Assembly: GCA_017428285.1 (NCBI GenBank) | Contig: JAFRRE010000165.1 | Coordinates: 1-16,054 of the forward strand | Origin: Bacteroidales bacterium | GTDB taxonomy: Bacteria; Bacteroidota; Bacteroidia; Bacteroidales; F082 | Length of the DNA: 16,054 bases | Direction of reading: 5' to 3' | The notes under the pieces: model-generated | What the model was told of the DNA's origin: nothing | Databases searched by the model: none | What the model saw: only the letters and a program-made list of their open reading frames with translations | Made by a program: the position numbers and the translations under genes | Part shown: positions 1 through 5,719 of the stretch, one piece after another | How the letters are laid out: every line of letters begins with the position of its first letter | Numbering within the stretch: the first letter of the stretch is position 1

Positions 1-140
1 ATCTACTGTGCTTCAATCAGGCAGCGAGAGCGTAGTTGTTTTCGCCAATTAATTTTTTGCAGTCAAGATTTACGAGCGTCACTGCGAGGCTCGACATGCT
101 TACATGACAATTCATCTTGCTGTCAAAACCATACATCCCC
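1..140 (-). ncRNA. ssrA: tmRNA (transfer-messenger RNA), 5' part, cut by window start
   Basis: Rescues stalled ribosomes by adding a degradation tag. Read on the minus strand, it begins near 140 with GGGGATGTATGGTTTTGACA, which fits the tmRNA 5' end, and soon contains GTAAGCATGTCGAG, a stretch I know from Bacteroidota tmRNAs. The tag reading frame is clear: 46 down to 17 encodes G-E-N-N-Y-A-L-A-A followed by TGA. The terminal ALAA and the whole tag fit tmRNA tags known from the Porphyromonas group. The resume codon would be GGC at 44-46. The downstream pseudoknots and the tRNA-like 3' half lie outside the window, so integrity of the 3' end cannot be judged. Confidence 0.93.
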
Positions 141-155
141 TCAAAGAACGGACTG

Positions 156-186
156 CAAAAGTACAGCTAATTTCCTAACCCCGCAA
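156..186 (-). promoter_or_regulatory. Bacteroidota-type promoter for ssrA
   Basis: On the minus strand TTG (184-186) and TACTTTTG (156-163) are separated by 20 bases, matching the TTG/TAnnTTTG pattern of the phylum's primary sigma factor. It lies about 16 bases upstream of the mature tmRNA 5' end, so a short precursor leader would be removed, as is usual for tmRNA. Confidence 0.75.
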
Positions 187-203
187 GGGGTGCGAAAAAA
201 AAC

Positions 204-232
204 TTGCCATTTTAACGAAATTCATATCTTTG
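204..232 (+). promoter_or_regulatory. Promoter for the exported protein at 274
   Basis: TTG at 204-206 and TATCTTTG at 225-232 with an 18-base spacer. It leaves an A-rich leader of roughly 35 bases before the ATG at 274. It is divergent from the ssrA promoter, with only about 20 bases between the two. Confidence 0.7.
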
Positions 233-273
233 CAGTTCAATACCAAATGTAGACAACCTAAAAATAAATAGAC

Positions 274-843
274 ATGAAAAAGCTGCTTTTCCTTGCCATG
301 ATGCTGCTTGCAGGCAGGCTTTTACTGGCACAAACTCCCTATGTCAGGGTAGATGATTACCAGACAAAGTATGAACAGTTGACTCATCAAACAAGGGTCC
401 AATGCAAGATCACGGACTATGCCATCTCGACGCTATACGCCCAACTTTTCGATGGCTTGGAAACTTCGGTAAGAACCGTTGAAGTGGAGGGTGCTGTCCA
501 GTATTTCTATCGCATCTACCGTAAAGAGGTGAAAGAACAACCTGCTGTTGAGGTTTTTGTGGCCTTCGACGATTTTGTTGAACTTGATCGCGTTTTAGAG
601 TCGATGATTGCTGAAGAACACAAGGACAAGAATGCTCGAAAGGATTACTGCGAGAACTTCTATCGTACGGATGACGGCTTTCAAATAGGTTACAGCATAA
701 AAAGCAGACAAACGCATTGGTATCTTGTGCTGGACCGATACAGCGAGGACAAAGTCTTTTTCGATAGCGTGACGAAACTGAAAGATCACTTCAAAAAAGC
801 TTTGGCAAAGTTTGAAGAAGTGAAGAAAAAGAATGGTAATTGA
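274..843 (+). CDS. Exported protein of unknown function
   Basis: A 189-residue protein I do not recognise. It starts with a clear Sec signal peptide (positive MKK, then a Leu/Met/Ala-rich core, cleavage likely after LLLAQ near residue 20), so it should be periplasmic or surface-exposed. The mature part is rich in charged and aromatic residues, has no internal membrane segment, and ends in a Lys-rich helix-like tail (residues about 168-189, many K and E). A single Cys is left in the middle and another near residue 126. There is no lipobox. The start is supported by the promoter 42 bases upstream. It is monocistronic: tmRNA is divergent and the next gene is convergent. Confidence 0.85.
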   Translation: MKKLLFLAMMLLAGRLLLAQTPYVRVDDYQTKYEQLTHQTRVQCKITDYAISTLYAQLFDGLETSVRTVEVEGAVQYFYRIYRKEVKEQPAVEVFVAFDDFVELDRVLESMIAEEHKDKNARKDYCENFYRTDDGFQIGYSIKSRQTHWYLVLDRYSEDKVFFDSVTKLKDHFKKALAKFEEVKKKNGN

Positions 844-847
844 ATTC

Positions 848-917
848 CCTGAGCTCATCGAAGGATCGTAGGGCAGACTGATACTATGACGGTGCTTCGA
901 TACTTCGACAAGCTCAG
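848..917. repeat. Decayed copy of the CCTTCGACAGGCTCAGG palindrome
   Basis: CCTGAGCTCATCGAAGG (848-864) and CTTCGACAAGCTCAG (903-917) are imperfect inverted arms, matching each other at 13 of 17 positions. They match the arms of the stronger palindrome at 10445-10506 at 15/17 and 14/15 positions. The element lies between two convergent genes (ends 843 and 934), where a hairpin could end transcription from both sides. Confidence 0.6.
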
Positions 918-933
918 AACTCAGCAACCTGCA

Positions 934-2097
934 TCAATTCAGCGGGTTTCCAAACTGCACCACATCATCCTTTGTGATGACATTGCCGCAAAGGATGACG
1001 AGTCGCTCCACGATGTTGCGCAACTCGCGGATGTTGCCGGTCCATTGGTACTGCTTCAAGGCTTCCATGGCCTCGGGCTCGAAGGTCGGGACAGGTTTGC
1101 CCATGTCTTGTGCGATGATTTCCAAGAAGTTGCTAACCAACAGCGGGATGTCATCCTTGCGTTCGCGCAACGGCGGCACTTGTATGACAATGACGCTCAA
1201 GCGGTGGTAGAGGTCTTCGCGGAAATTCCCTTTCTCAATTTCACTCTTGAGGTTCTTGTTGGTGGCCGCCAAAATCCTCACATTGACGGGTATTTCCTTC
1301 TCACCTCCGACGCGCACAATCTTGTTTTCCTGCAAGGCTCGCAGCACCTTGGCTTGCGCTGGAAGGCTCATGTCGCCGATTTCGTCCAAGAAGAGTGTGC
1401 CGCCGTCGGCCAATTCAAAGTCGCCCTTCTTTTGTTTGATGGCTGAGGTGAAGGAGCCTTTTTCGTGACCGAAAAGCTGACTCTCGATGAGTTCGGCAGG
1501 AATGGCGGCGCAGTTGACTTCGATGAAAGGACCACGGTTCCTCGGACTGAGTTCGTGCAGTTGTCGGGCCACAAGTTCCTTGCCCGTGCCGTTTTCGCCA
1601 GTGATGAGCACACGGGCATTGGTAGGAGCCACCTTTTCAATCATGTCTTTTACTTCAAGCATCGGGGTCGACTCGCCAATCATCTGGTTCTGGAGCTTGA
1701 CGGCTTTCTTCAACACTTTGTTTTCGGTGGCCAAGTTCTTCTTGTCCAAGGCGTTGCGCAAAGTGATGAGCAGACGGTTCAAATCGGGCGGCTTGGGAAT
1801 GAAGTCGAAAGCGCCTTTCTTGATGGCTTCGACTGCCGTTTCGATGGTGCCATGACCCGAGAGCATGATGACGGGCACATCCGACTCTTGTCGGATGGCT
1901 TCCAGCACCTCTATGCCGTCCATTTCTGGCATTTTGATGTCGCAGAAAATGGCGTCAAAATCCTGTTCCTTGATTTGTTGCAAGGCTTCCATGCCTGTTG
2001 AGGCATCGTCCACTTGATAGCTTTCGTTTTCGAGGATGTCGCGCAGCACGCGGCGGATGGGAGCCTCGTCGTCGATGATAAGTATTCTTGGCATCAT
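934..2097 (-). CDS. Sigma-54-type response regulator (receiver + AAA+), no DNA-binding domain
   Basis: 387 residues. The N-terminal receiver has the acidic pair D9/D10, phospho-acceptor D53 in CDIKMPEMDG and K102 in IPKPP. The AAA+ activator domain follows: Walker A GENGTGKE at 167-174, Walker B GGTLFLDEIGD near 232-242, and the arginine-containing FREDLYHRL segment. The sigma-54 contact loop reads GSFTSA (214-219, bases 1441-1458) instead of GAFTGA. The protein stops right after the AAA+ lid (ITKDDVVQF), so the usual Fis-type HTH is absent. I recall HTH-less proteins of about this length as a recurring Bacteroidota form, so this is probably not a truncation. No sensor kinase is next to it. 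Two ATG codons in a row (2092-2097) can serve as start. Its DNA targets cannot be inferred. Confidence 0.93.
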   Translation of the reverse strand: MMPRILIIDDEAPIRRVLRDILENESYQVDDASTGMEALQQIKEQDFDAIFCDIKMPEMDGIEVLEAIRQESDVPVIMLSGHGTIETAVEAIKKGAFDFIPKPPDLNRLLITLRNALDKKNLATENKVLKKAVKLQNQMIGESTPMLEVKDMIEKVAPTNARVLITGENGTGKELVARQLHELSPRNRGPFIEVNCAAIPAELIESQLFGHEKGSFTSAIKQKKGDFELADGGTLFLDEIGDMSLPAQAKVLRALQENKIVRVGGEKEIPVNVRILAATNKNLKSEIEKGNFREDLYHRLSVIVIQVPPLRERKDDIPLLVSNFLEIIAQDMGKPVPTFEPEAMEALKQYQWTGNIRELRNIVERLVILCGNVITKDDVVQFGNPLN

Positions 2098-2110
2098 TTT
2101 TAATTTTGCG

Positions 2111-2118
2111 CAAAAATA
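2111..2118 (-). promoter_or_regulatory. -7 element for the response regulator gene
   Basis: The minus strand reads TATTTTTG here, a full match to TAnnTTTG, 14 bases from the upstream ATG. No well-spaced TTG was found. It lies within 15 bases of the divergent -7 element at 2131-2138. Confidence 0.55.
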
Positions 2119-2130
2119 GGATTATTTTTC

Positions 2131-2138
2131 TATTTTTG
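2131..2138 (+). promoter_or_regulatory. -7 element for the FGE-fold gene; sets its start
   Basis: TATTTTTG, with a TTG at 2106-2108 (22-base spacer, slightly long). Because transcription would start near 2145, the ATG at 2157 is the plausible start, not the in-frame ATG at 2088, which lies upstream of the promoter and overlaps the divergent gene. Confidence 0.65.
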
Positions 2139-2156
2139 CCTTCAAATTTTAGAATA

Positions 2157-3002
2157 ATGAAAAGAGTTTTTCTGTTTTTGGGTTTGCTGTTTTTCAGGCA
2201 AACGCTGGTTTTTGCCCAAGATACGCTTCCTGCGCCTTCTTCCTATCGTGTCAACAAGGTGTCATTCAATATGGTACGTGTCGAGAAAGGGGGCTTTTGG
2301 ATGGGTGCCCAACGTAAGGATACTGCCGAATTTAACTATGACCGCATGGCGCAAATCGATGAACTACCCGTGCATTACGTGACGATGCATGAGGATTATT
2401 ATATCGGCCAGACAGAAGTGACCCAAAAACTGTGGAAGGCCGTGATGGGCTACAACCCAAGCGCGAAGAAATGCCCCAAGCGCCCCGTGACCAATGTGAA
2501 TTATTATGAGGTGCAGGAGTTTTTGAGACGTATCGACAGCATCACGGGAATGAAGTTCCGCCTTCCCACTGAGGAAGAATGGGAATACGCTGCCCGTGGT
2601 GGGCAATATTCGAAAGGCTATATCTACAGCGGTAGCAATGAGGTGGACCGAGTTGCTTGGCATAATGGGAACACCTCGCGACTGAAGAAGGTCAAGAAAC
2701 ATTCGGCCAACGAGTTGGGTATCTACGACATGAGTGGCAATGTGTGGGAATGGTGCAGCACCAAATACCGTTTCTTTGACAAGGAACGTAATGCCACTTT
2801 GGGCAAGGATGGTGAGATGTACTGTATCCGTGGCGGAGGCTGGCAGTTGCCCAAGACCTCTTGCCGTGTGTCATGGCGCGGCAAACGCCTTCCCGATTTG
2901 AAGAACTCTTTCGGAGGGTTTAGGTTGTGCTTGGATGCGAAGTATGTCAAGGAAAAAGAAGAGACCTCCGAAAAAGAAGCTTTTATTGAACAGAAGGAGT
3001 AA
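2157..3002 (+). CDS. Exported FGE-sulfatase (SUMF1)-fold protein, probably not a true formylglycine enzyme
   Basis: 281 residues from the ATG at 2157. A signal peptide (MKRVFLFLGLLFF...VFAQ) is followed by a single SUMF1/FGE-sulfatase domain with its typical stretches: GGFWMG, DELPVHYVTM, IGQTEVTQKLWKAVMG, FRLPTEEEWEYAARGG, GIYDMSGNVWEW, RGGGWQ and the closing GGFRL. True formylglycine-generating enzymes carry a Cys pair after the RGGS motif. In RGGGWQLPKTSC the first position is Leu and only the second Cys remains, so sulfatase-activating chemistry is doubtful. A structural or carbohydrate-associated role, as in the GldJ/GldK relatives of this fold, is more likely. The tail is charged (E/K-rich). 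The 3' end overlaps the convergent protease gene by 20 bases. Confidence 0.9.
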   Translation: MKRVFLFLGLLFFRQTLVFAQDTLPAPSSYRVNKVSFNMVRVEKGGFWMGAQRKDTAEFNYDRMAQIDELPVHYVTMHEDYYIGQTEVTQKLWKAVMGYNPSAKKCPKRPVTNVNYYEVQEFLRRIDSITGMKFRLPTEEEWEYAARGGQYSKGYIYSGSNEVDRVAWHNGNTSRLKKVKKHSANELGIYDMSGNVWEWCSTKYRFFDKERNATLGKDGEMYCIRGGGWQLPKTSCRVSWRGKRLPDLKNSFGGFRLCLDAKYVKEKEETSEKEAFIEQKE

Positions 3003-3423
3003 GCCTCAGTTTCTTGCTCCTATAATTTATCACGGCTTTATACTTTTTCAGCAAATCCCCGCCAAGAATGCCATCAATGTGGGGCAGGCCAAGTTTGCCG
3101 TACATTTCGTGGATGTTCTCCAAATTCAAGGCAACGGCCTCATAATCTTTGATTTCCATGTTTCCAATGGAAAGACTGTCGATGACAAAAGTGGAGCTCT
3201 CCAAGTCGGAGCTGCCCACGCCAGCGGTCATGCCTTCTTTCTTTTCGAACGCAATATCGTCTATAAAAGAGGAGATAGTTATGGGGTCGAAAACAGAGCG
3301 CGAGGCACCAGTATCGATAAGAAAATGGGCTTCCTTACCATGGATCATTCCTTTGACCATGATATGGAAGCCATCTCCTTCGATGTCAAGTAGTTGGATG
3401 GGTACTTCGATATAGCGTCGCAT
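2983..3423 (-). CDS. Retropepsin-like aspartyl protease family protein
   Basis: 146 residues, no signal peptide or membrane segment, so probably cytoplasmic. The catalytic motif IDTGAS (residues 36-41) sits in the order expected for the retroviral-type aspartyl protease fold. The second hydrophobic signature, DGILGGDLL (117-125), matches the ILG-type motif of the same fold. One such chain has a single catalytic Asp, so activity would need a dimer. The start at 3423 is chosen because the upstream gene's TGA ends at 3425 (sequence TGATATG), giving termination-reinitiation coupling. The in-frame ATG at 3516 would extend the protein by 31 low-complexity residues inside the preceding gene. Substrate unknown. 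Confidence 0.85.
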   Translation of the reverse strand: MRRYIEVPIQLLDIEGDGFHIMVKGMIHGKEAHFLIDTGASRSVFDPITISSFIDDIAFEKKEGMTAGVGSSDLESSTFVIDSLSIGNMEIKDYEAVALNLENIHEMYGKLGLPHIDGILGGDLLKKYKAVINYRSKKLRLTPSVQ

Positions 3424-3424
3424 A

Positions 3425-4144
3425 TCAGAAGTTGGGTTTGATGGCGTATTTCTTGTAGAAATCGGTGATGACTTTAACCGCTTCATCCGCTGAGTCGACG
3501 ACATGGAAGATTTCAAAGTCCTCTTCCTTGATCATGTGGTCTTCGAGCATAGTCTTGCGGAACCAGTCGATAAGGCCTTTCCAATACCTCTTTCCGACTA
3601 AGACGATGGGGAAGTCCACCATTTTGTTGGTCTGGACGAGGGTGATGGCCTCCGAGAGTTCATCGAGCGTGCCAAAACCACCAGGCATGGCGATATAACC
3701 CTGGGCATAGCGCATGAAGATGGTCTTGCGGACAAAGAAATAGTCAAAATAGATGGACTTGTCGGAGTCGATGTATGGGTTGAAATGTTGCTCGAAAGGC
3801 AGGGTGATGTTCAGTCCAACGCTGGTGGCACCGCCTTCGTAGGCACCTTTGTTGCCGGCTTCCATGATGCCTGGGCCGCCACCCGTGATAATGCCGAACC
3901 CGAAATCAGCGAGCTTCTTGGCTATCTCAGTGGCCATCTCATAGTATGGGTCTCCTGGTTTGGTTCGGGCTGATCCGAAAATGGCAACACAAGGCCCGAT
4001 TTTCGACATCTTCTCCATGCCTTCCACAAACTCGGCCATAATCTTGAATACCGACCAAGAGTCATGTGTCTTGATGTCGTTCCACGATTTGGGATGGAAA
4101 CTGTTTCGAATGATTTCTTCTTCTTTTTGGGTGATAATTGGCAT
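3425..4144 (-). CDS. LOG family (TIGR00730-type) nucleotide phosphoribohydrolase-like protein
   Basis: 239 residues with a Rossmann-like fold. Diagnostic motifs are GGGPGIMEAGNKGA (88-101) and PGGFGTLDE (154-162), the PGGxGTxxE signature of LOG proteins. These proteins were once annotated as lysine decarboxylases; characterised members release the base from cytokinin riboside monophosphate or related nucleotides. The residue pattern supports the catalytic fold, but the bacterial substrate here is not known. It is the first gene of a two-gene minus unit with the retropepsin-like gene one base downstream. It is divergent from tRNA-Gly. I could not find a well-matched promoter: a TAnnnTTTG-like sequence at 4152-4160 is too close to the ATG to be convincing. 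Confidence 0.92.
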   Translation of the reverse strand: MPIITQKEEEIIRNSFHPKSWNDIKTHDSWSVFKIMAEFVEGMEKMSKIGPCVAIFGSARTKPGDPYYEMATEIAKKLADFGFGIITGGGPGIMEAGNKGAYEGGATSVGLNITLPFEQHFNPYIDSDKSIYFDYFFVRKTIFMRYAQGYIAMPGGFGTLDELSEAITLVQTNKMVDFPIVLVGKRYWKGLIDWFRKTMLEDHMIKEEDFEIFHVVDSADEAVKVITDFYKKYAIKPNF

Positions 4145-4183
4145 AAAAATTCAAAATTTAGGATTCAAGATTCAAAAATTGTG

Positions 4184-4191
4184 TATTTTTG
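4184..4191 (+). promoter_or_regulatory. -7 element for tRNA-Gly
   Basis: TATTTTTG located 12 bases before the mature tRNA 5' end. A matching TTG at the right distance is not visible. Confidence 0.55.
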
Positions 4192-4203
4192 CACCCGATA
4201 AAT

Positions 4204-4276
4204 GCGAATGTAGCTCAGTTGGTAGAGCATCAGCTTCCCAAGCTGAGGGTCGCGGGTTCGAACCCCGTTATTCGCT
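4204..4276 (+). tRNA. tRNA-Gly (anticodon CCC)
   Basis: 73 bases fold as a full cloverleaf: acceptor GCGAATG with TATTCGC (one G-T pair), D arm GCTC...GAGC, anticodon stem TCAGC/GCTGA around TTCCCAA, T arm GCGGG-TTCGAAC-CCCGT, discriminator T (usual for glycine). CCA is not encoded (next bases are CGC). Confidence 0.96.
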
Positions 4277-4290
4277 CGCGATAAACACGA

Positions 4291-4326
4291 TGTAGAGACG
4301 CGCTATGGCGCGTCTCTACATTTTTT
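4291..4326. terminator. GTAGAGACG hairpin, bidirectional terminator-like (copy 1)
   Basis: TGTAGAGACGCGC (4291-4303) and its exact complement (4308-4320) form a 13-bp stem with loop TATG, followed by six T on the plus strand. It sits between tRNA-Gly and the convergent SPFH gene, so it may end both. Related hairpins occur at 5665-5690 and 14331-14358, so it is also part of a repeat family. Confidence 0.75.
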
Positions 4327-4332
4327 ATGGGT

Positions 4333-5610
4333 TTATTCCACAGGCGTACCGCACTCAGGGCAGAACTTGCCCGTCACTTCGGTACCACACTTCGGACATC
4401 TCTTCGGGCCTACTGTCGCCATGGGCGTACCGCACTCAGGGCAGAACTTGCCAGTGCTTTCGGTGCCGCACTTCGGGCATTTCATCATGGTCTTGGGTGC
4501 CGGAGCGGGAGTGCCACACTCGGGGCAGAACTTGCCGGTAATCATCGTGCCGCACTTCGGGCAGGGAACGCCTTTCGGGGCGGCTTGGCCACCTTGGTTG
4601 TAGGGGTCGTAGTTGGTCTGTTGGCCTTGGTTGTTCCAAGCATTCTGCATCGCACCACCGGTCATGCCGCCTGTGCCAGCATTCATCATGCCGAGGCCGA
4701 TGAAGGCATTGCCAGCGCCAGCTTCGTTGCCGGCTGCGGTTTCCATGACGTCGATGATCTTGCCTTGCTGCATCATCGAGTTGGAGCTGTATTCGTAACG
4801 GTCGATCTTCTGTTGGCTGGCATCGTCCAATGAGACCGATTCCACGGTGAAGCTGACCAAACGGATACCACGGGCACGGATGGGCTCGTCGAACACGCGC
4901 TCGTCCATCACCTGTTTCATCTCGTCGGTGTAGCTCGGGAGTTCGAGCACGGGCACGCGGTGCTTGCTGTTGCCCATTTCGTTGAGCACATTCTGGAAGG
5001 CGGCAATCACTTCGCTGCGCATCTGCTCGATGATTTGGTTTTTCTTCACCACATTGGCCGTACCGGCATGGTTGCGCATGAAGATGGCCACGTCGTCGAG
5101 TCGGAAGGTGTATTTACCATAGCAACGAACATTGACGCCCATCGGGCTCAGTGAACCAGTCATCTGGTTCGGGATGGCGTGCGACCAGTCTTGGAAGGGG
5201 ATAGGCGTAGCAGTGCCGAACTTGTTGTCCAAAATCTCCTTGATGTTGAAGAAGAACACGGCCTGTTCCTTGGCAGGCGTGCCACCATAGGTGAAACGTT
5301 GCCACATCTCCTTGAAGACGGGACCAAACTGTCCGCCGAAGAAGGAGGGCGATGAGGATTGGTCGAAGGTGTAGACACCTTCTTCAGCTGTGGCATCAAG
5401 CACTGAGCCGCTGTCGTAGATGACGGCCACTTGGCCGGGAGCCACGAGGATACGGCTGCCTTTCGAAATTTGACCCGTCTTGGTGGTTTGCTTCACCATC
5501 AGGGTTTCCATGTCCATGTTGTCGCATTTGATTAGGTCTAACCATTGGTCTTTCAGAGTGCCGCCGATGGCTCCACCAACAGCGCCTACAATTTGTTTAA
5601 TAAGTCCCAT
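4333..5610 (-). CDS. SPFH-domain protein with three C-terminal zinc ribbons (YdjI-like)
   Basis: 425 residues. The N-terminal region is short and Gly-rich. The SPFH/band-7-type domain runs from about residue 30 to 270 (ILVAPGQVAVIYDSG, the RCYGKYTFRLDD strand region, then a helical stretch to about 290). A Gly/Met/Asn/Gln-rich linker (295-345) leads to three zinc ribbons with CPKC...FCPEC spacing: Cys 350/353/362/365, 378/381/390/393 and 405/408/417/420. Such SPFH-zinc-ribbon proteins (B. subtilis YdjI type) are linked to PspA-like membrane-stress systems. The gene follows the Tim44/zinc-ribbon membrane protein on the same strand (109-base gap), which supports a shared role at the membrane. 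The leader is A/C-rich with no Shine-Dalgarno sequence. The role is inferred from domain architecture. Confidence 0.9.
   Translation of the reverse strand: MGLIKQIVGAVGGAIGGTLKDQWLDLIKCDNMDMETLMVKQTTKTGQISKGSRILVAPGQVAVIYDSGSVLDATAEEGVYTFDQSSSPSFFGGQFGPVFKEMWQRFTYGGTPAKEQAVFFFNIKEILDNKFGTATPIPFQDWSHAIPNQMTGSLSPMGVNVRCYGKYTFRLDDVAIFMRNHAGTANVVKKNQIIEQMRSEVIAAFQNVLNEMGNSKHRVPVLELPSYTDEMKQVMDERVFDEPIRARGIRLVSFTVESVSLDDASQQKIDRYEYSSNSMMQQGKIIDVMETAAGNEAGAGNAFIGLGMMNAGTGGMTGGAMQNAWNNQGQQTNYDPYNQGGQAAPKGVPCPKCGTMITGKFCPECGTPAPAPKTMMKCPKCGTESTGKFCPECGTPMATVGPKRCPKCGTEVTGKFCPECGTPVE
4343..4563 (-). repeat. Tandem zinc-ribbon coding repeat (3 units, 81-84 bases)
   Basis: Units begin (plus-strand reading) at 4343, 4424 and 4508. 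The first 29 bases of units one and two are identical (4343-4371 and 4424-4452). Unit three differs at several third positions. The periods of 81 and 84 bases keep the frame. Confidence 0.85.
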
Positions 5611-5664
5611 AGTGTTGTTGTTTAATTGTTGATTTGTTTATCGTTGAAATTGTTGTTTCTGTTT

Positions 5665-5690
5665 GTAGAGATGCGATTTATCGCGTCTCA
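5665..5690. repeat. GTAGAGACG-type hairpin, decayed copy 2
   Basis: GAGATGCGA (5668-5676) pairs with TCGCGTCTC (5682-5690) through one G-T-type position, loop about five bases. It has the same GTAGAGA...GTCTC outline as the perfect hairpin at 4291. It lies in the gap between the Tim44-like gene and the SPFH gene, where it could weaken read-through. Confidence 0.6.
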
Positions 5691-5719
5691 AATAATATTG
5701 AGTTTTTGGAGATGCAAGG

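Noticed and set aside
886..2001. Long plus-strand open frames over 886-1446 and 1465-2001
   Set aside because: Both are antisense to the response regulator, which shows all receiver and AAA+ motifs in one frame.
2088..2156. Longer N terminus of the FGE-fold protein starting at 2088
   Set aside because: It would start upstream of its own promoter and inside the divergent gene, and would bury the signal peptide behind 23 extra residues.
2157..3002. Annotation as active sulfatase-modifying enzyme
   Set aside because: Only one of the two catalytic Cys positions is present.
3424..3516. Longer N terminus of the retropepsin-like protein starting at 3516
   Set aside because: The extra 31 residues are Ser/Thr/Arg-rich and lie within the LOG coding region; the start at 3423 adjoins the LOG stop exactly.
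4145..4183. AT-rich repeats of the ATTCAAAATTT type upstream of the LOG gene as a regulatory array
   Set aside because: Low-complexity A/T sequence with irregular spacing; no clear operator symmetry and only an imperfect promoter match.
4343..4563. CRISPR-like array
   Set aside because: The regular repeats are in-frame zinc-ribbon codons of a protein, not repeats with unique spacers.
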